A stretch of DNA of 64,000 bases from Acanthosepion esculentum. Lineage: Eukaryota; Mollusca; Cephalopoda; Sepiida; Sepiidae. The notes beneath the pieces are model-generated. The model was not told where the DNA came from and did no database searches. It worked only from the letters and a program-made list of their open reading frames with translations. Shown here piece after piece: positions 60,580-64,000 of this stretch (position 1 is its first letter; each line of letters opens with the position of its first letter). The position numbers and the translations under genes are program-made. The DNA is taken from positions 11,251,703 through 11,315,702 of the forward strand of contig OZ038480.1 of NCBI GenBank assembly GCA_964036315.1, in the 5' to 3' direction.

Positions 60580-61440
60580 ATGACAAAACCTCCTACAGAA
60601 GGTAGCGAATGAGAGCGAGAAGAAGGGACTAAGCATAAACTACAAGAAGACAGAATGCATGGTCATCAGTAAAAGGATGAGCCCGAAATGCAATTTACAG
60701 ATTGGGGACACTAAAATCAAGCAGGTGCGGAAATTTAAATATCTGGGAAGTGTTTTGACAGAGGACGGTAAGTGCGACGCTGAGATCCGAAGATGTAATG
60801 GGATGGTCAAAGATGCATTCCAAAAGCTAGGCAGAGTATTACAAGACAGGGGGATTTCTTTGGCAACAAAGGAAATAGTGCTAAGCTGCTACGTGAAATC
60901 TGTTCCCCTTTACGGCAGCGAATGTTGGCCGGTCTCCGCAAAGATGAAGAAGAGACTCGAGGTAACAGAGGTTTAGTTCTACAGAAGGATGCTAAGGATA
61001 TCATAGACCGAACATGTGAGCAACGATGAGGTTTTCGAGGGGATGCAAACAAGGAGGAAGCATATAATTAATATCAGGAAGAGGAGCTGAAATTTCTGGG
61101 ACTCGTAATGAGAAATGAGGGCTTGGAGAATTTGATACTCACAGGTCGAATAGAGGGAAAGAGAGACAAGCGAAAGCAATGCGTAACATATCACGAGGAG
61201 CTGAAATTTCTGGGACTCGTAATGAGAAATGAGGGCTTGGAGAATCTGATACTCACATGTCGATTGGAGGGAAAGAGAGACAAGGGAAAGCAATGCGTAA
61301 CATATCACGCGGGCTTAAGCAAGTGTATGACAGAACATGGCCTGGGGGAAGTAGCAAAGGGACAAAACTTATTGAGAGCTACAAGGGATGGAGGATGTGG
61401 AGAGCCATGATCGCCTACGCCCTGAATGGACACGGCACAT
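60580..61440 (+). pseudogene. RTE-type LINE ORF2, C-terminal part
   Basis: The frame at 60590-60976 reads VANESEKKGLSINYKKTECM, then IKQVRKFKYLGSVLTEDGK, EIRRCNGMVKDAFQKLG and SVPLYGSECWPVSAKMK, the region after the RT palm in RTE-type ORF2. After a frame change it continues FLGLVMRNEGLENLILTGRI and GLSKCMTEHGLGEVAKGQN, ending AMIAYALNGHGT and a stop at 61440. A 114-bp (38-codon) in-frame tandem duplication lies at 61087-61314. It is 5'-truncated but the least decayed RTE copy here. This ORF supplies RT for LINE mobility and possibly for SINEs (family knowledge). Confidence 0.88.
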
Positions 61441-61504
61441 GAAAAGAAAAAAAGAAATGAAAAAAATTTTCTTCGGGTTGCATACTTACGATAAACATAT
61501 GCAG

Positions 61505-61695
61505 GAAATATAAAGTTAAGATATAGTACAAATAAGATAGTACTAATAAGATAGTACTAATAAGATAATACTAATAAGATAGTACAAATAAGATAGTACT
61601 AATAAGATAGTACTAATAAGATAGTACTAATAATATAGTACAAATAAGATAGTACTAATAAGATAGTACTAATAAGATAGTACAAATAAGATAGT
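61505..61695. repeat. 14-bp minisatellite (tagtactaataaga)
   Basis: About 12 units of tagtactaataaga or tagtacaaataaga lie between the RTE 3' end and repeat R1. Confidence 0.9.
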
Positions 61696-61696
61696 C

Positions 61697-61955
61697 TGTC
61701 TGCATTTCTGAGATGAGGTATTGTAATTATTTACATTGTTCGGACTGTTGTCCTCATCTTTATTGTCATATTCACGATGTTTCGGCCGTTGTACGCTCCA
61801 GCCTTCTGCAGGATCTGTCTATATTTCTGAGATGAGGTATTGTAATTATTTACATTGTTCGAACTGTTGTCCTCATCTTTATTGTCATATTCATGACGTT
61901 TCGGCCGTTGTACGCTCCAGCCTTCTTCAGGTGATTGGAATTTCGAACTGAACTC
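61697..61955 (-). repeat. Dispersed repeat R1, tandem dimer
   Basis: Two ~119-bp units (about 61697-61815 and 61816-61935) differ at few bases. On minus each reads cctg(a/c)agaaggctggagcg, tacaacggccgaaac, gatgaggacaacagt and gtaaataattacaatacctc. A leader gttcagttcgaaattccaat precedes them on minus, as in the copy at 7640-7670. The unit contains CTGAAGA...GAAAC on minus; the possible ribozyme reading is discussed separately. Confidence 0.8.
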
Positions 61956-62266
61956 TTTCTTTCGTCTTTTAATAGCTCTAACATTTTCTCTAACTTGTTC
62001 TGATTATCATTTCTATTTTTATGATAAACGATGACAACCATCAAGCTAACTCAGCAAATGAAAAAGGCGCGCTATAATCGTTGCTTACCCCAATGCGCCT
62101 TCAGATTTCGCTGTTACCCTTTCCGTCCTTCCCAGATATTTAAATTTTCCAAAGTCTATAATGCTTTTCTTTTCTTTTCACTTATCTGTGAACGTAATTT
62201 TCTGTTTTCTTCAATTATGTTTATCTTTACATAAAAATCTTTATAGTTAAATTTCTCTACATGTTT

Positions 62267-63113
62267 GTTATGGTTCAAGTTCCTTGTACCACGGTGATGG
62301 TCCAAGGTAGAACCAATGAAGAATAACTCGAACACAGGTATGGAATAACACAGATATATTACAAAACAGAAATATGTACAAAGAAGTAGAAGTATTAGTA
62401 ATGACTATCAGATTTGGTTAGAGTGAACTATGTTGTCTCGACAAGTATCACTATTCCAATGTCTTACAGTCATCGTCTGACACGACACTGTCTCTGACTC
62501 TGACTGACTCTGACTTTCTGTACGACTCTGAACTGACTCACACTATGTTCAACAACACGCCCACATGTGTCGAATGTGGCACAAGGCCGGTTTAATGTGG
62601 GCTCACCGAGCCCGCAGGCTCGGCCAAAAAATACCCGTAGAACCCGTATTGGTCAACCTCTCCGAACGAGGCTCTTCCCTTCGGCGGAGCCTCGTCCGGG
62701 TTCCTCTCTGCCCAGAGACAGAGAGTTCGACCGTCTAGCCGAGTCGTCCAAAAAGGACTGAACTCACACTATGTTCATTAACACGCCCACGTGTGTCGAA
62801 TGTGGCACAAGGCCGGTTTAATGTGGGCTCACCGAGCCCGCAGGCTCGGCCAAAAATTGCCCGTAGAACCCGTATAAACGGGATCAGGTTGGTCAACCTC
62901 CCCGAACGAGGCTCTGCCCTTCGGCGGAGCCTCGTCCGGGTTCCTCCCTGTCCAGAGGCAGAGAGTTTCCCTCTGACTCAGAGGCAGAGAGTTCGACCGA
63001 CTAGGTGAGTCGTCCAAAAAAGACTGAATCTCACACTGCTGCTTCCTACTCGAGGCGCAGTATTTATGATGTACGGAATAGTCCATTATTCTTATGGATA
63101 AGTTTCTATAACA
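62267..63113 (-). mobile_element. Solo LTR (847 bp) with 5-bp target duplication
   Basis: The insertion starts TGTTATGG and ends CTATAACA and is flanked by ATGTT on both sides (62262-62266 and 63114-63118). On minus, a TATA-like tcataaatactgcg (about 63062) precedes the R region with gagtcagtcagag repeats. A 226-bp GC-rich segment is tandemly duplicated inside (unit starts near 62568 and 62794). Boundary motifs match the LTR at 43294-43847, so both probably belong to one LTR superfamily. Confidence 0.85.
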
Positions 63114-63229
63114 ATGTTGAAATTAATTCCGTCTGAATTCGCTTATTTTGAATGTCTCCATCCTCAACCGCAACAAGTCGTAACTGTCTCCGTGATAAAC
63201 TGGTGACTAACCGTCTATTTAGGAAAGCA

Positions 63230-64000
63230 ATAGATGAAAGTGAAGGATATGTACTTATGTTTAATAGACTATACGCAAAAGCATTTTGACTTAGGTACGA
63301 AACTGCTAGGAAAACTAGATCTAGTTGGAAAGGATGTTAGAATAATCCAGAATTTATACTGGAAGCAAACCCGCCTGCGTACGTATAGAAAATGAAGTAG
63401 CTAAACAAAAATAGAAAGGGGCGTAAGACAAGGATGTGTCTTCTCGCCAGACTTATTCAACTGCTACACCGAGGCTATTGTAAGAGAGCTGGGGACCTTA
63501 TCAGGGCTTATTATCAGTAGGCATAATCTTAACAATATAACAAACGCAGATGACGGTGTGGTGATGACTAAGACGAAAAGAGAACTACAGAACCTCCTAG
63601 ACCGGGTAGTGAAAGAAAGCGAGAAAAAGGGACTAACCATCAAGACAGAAAGCATGGTCATCAGTAAGAGAAAAAAGCTCAAGATGCGAGTTACAAATTG
63701 TAAATGTCAGCAAGAACGCACAGAAATTTAAATATCAAGGAAGTGCTTTAACAGAGGACGGAAAATGTGACACCGAAATCCGAAGTCGTATTGGATTAGC
63801 GAGAGAGGTTTTCCAAAAGCTAAGTAAAGTGCTGAGAAAAAGATTGCTGGGTTGCTATGCGATATCCATCTTCATATGGCAATGAACGCTGGACAGTTTT
63901 CCCGCAGATGAATAGAAAAATGGAGGCAACAGAAATGTGGTTCTACAGAAGGATACTGAGAATTCCATGGACGGAGCGAATAAGCAACATGGAAGTCTTA
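63230..64000 (+). pseudogene. RTE-type LINE reverse transcriptase (palm to thumb), runs off the window
   Basis: Frames recover MYLCLIDYTQKHFD (Asp of motif A in LIDYT), LGKLDLVGKDVRIIQNLYW, ERGVRQGCVFSPDLFNCYTE (motif B), then NNITNADDGVVMTKTKRELQ. That last has motif C YADD altered to NADD. KESEKKGLTIK and then frameshifted late-RT segments continue to the window end. Stops at about 63395 and later show it is inactive. It belongs to the same family as 60580-61440. Confidence 0.88.

Overview
This is an AT-rich metazoan genomic window with the texture of a cephalopod (most likely octopod) genome. The lineage is inferred from sparse genes with long introns, about twenty (TA)n arrays, old RTE-type, CR1/Jockey-type and Penelope-type retroelement fragments, and tRNA-like SINEs; nothing here proves it. 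There is no bacterial gene organisation. The base composition changes at about 28 kb. The left part is low-CpG intronic or flanking sequence with few insertions. The right part is a dense mosaic of mobile elements and tandem repeats.

The one host gene I can name is a two-coding-exon homologue of human C15orf61 on the minus strand. Coding exon 1 lies at 10832-10517 and coding exon 2 at 3016-2889, giving 147 aa. A good splice acceptor just upstream of its ATG implies a non-coding 5' exon. A CpG-rich island at about 28.38-28.53 kb, with ETS-like and ZNF143-like sites, a minus-strand GTAAGT donor and a plus-strand ATG-containing mini-exon, is a candidate divergent promoter. A 57-codon membrane micropeptide ORF lies about 190 bp beyond the C15orf61 stop.

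Region by region: 1-11 kb holds the C15orf61 homologue, with a CR1-like and an RTE-like fragment in its intron. 11-28 kb would be 5' intron if the promoter link is right; it holds a composite 5S+tRNA SINE, a mariner relic, a foldback element, two Penelope fragments, a LINE 3' end and a 0.8-kb homopurine tract. 28-33 kb has the promoter island, a TATA-containing block, several (TA)n arrays, a long hairpin and a tRNA-Ser-like SINE head. 33-44 kb has possible LTR material, a 126-bp tandem array, a new dispersed repeat with two internal tandem arrays, a hAT MITE with a perfect 8-bp target duplication, two further copies of the composite SINE family, and a solo LTR nested in a LINE. 45-50 kb has (TA)n-linked hairpins and two CR1-like reverse transcriptase relics. 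51-59 kb has an LTR with a possible primer-binding site, a tRNA-headed SINE, an RTE fragment and a 2.9-kb minisatellite with a 1,280-bp higher-order duplication. 59-64 kb has a second copy of the hairpin element, two RTE fragments and a solo LTR with a 5-bp target duplication.

The most interesting structures are: (i) a composite SINE family whose head is a whole 5S rRNA followed by a tRNA-like unit; (ii) long near-perfect hairpins joined to (TA)n arrays, two of which are the same element with coordinated changes in both arms; (iii) the 2.9-kb array carrying a TATA-box-like core in nearly every unit.
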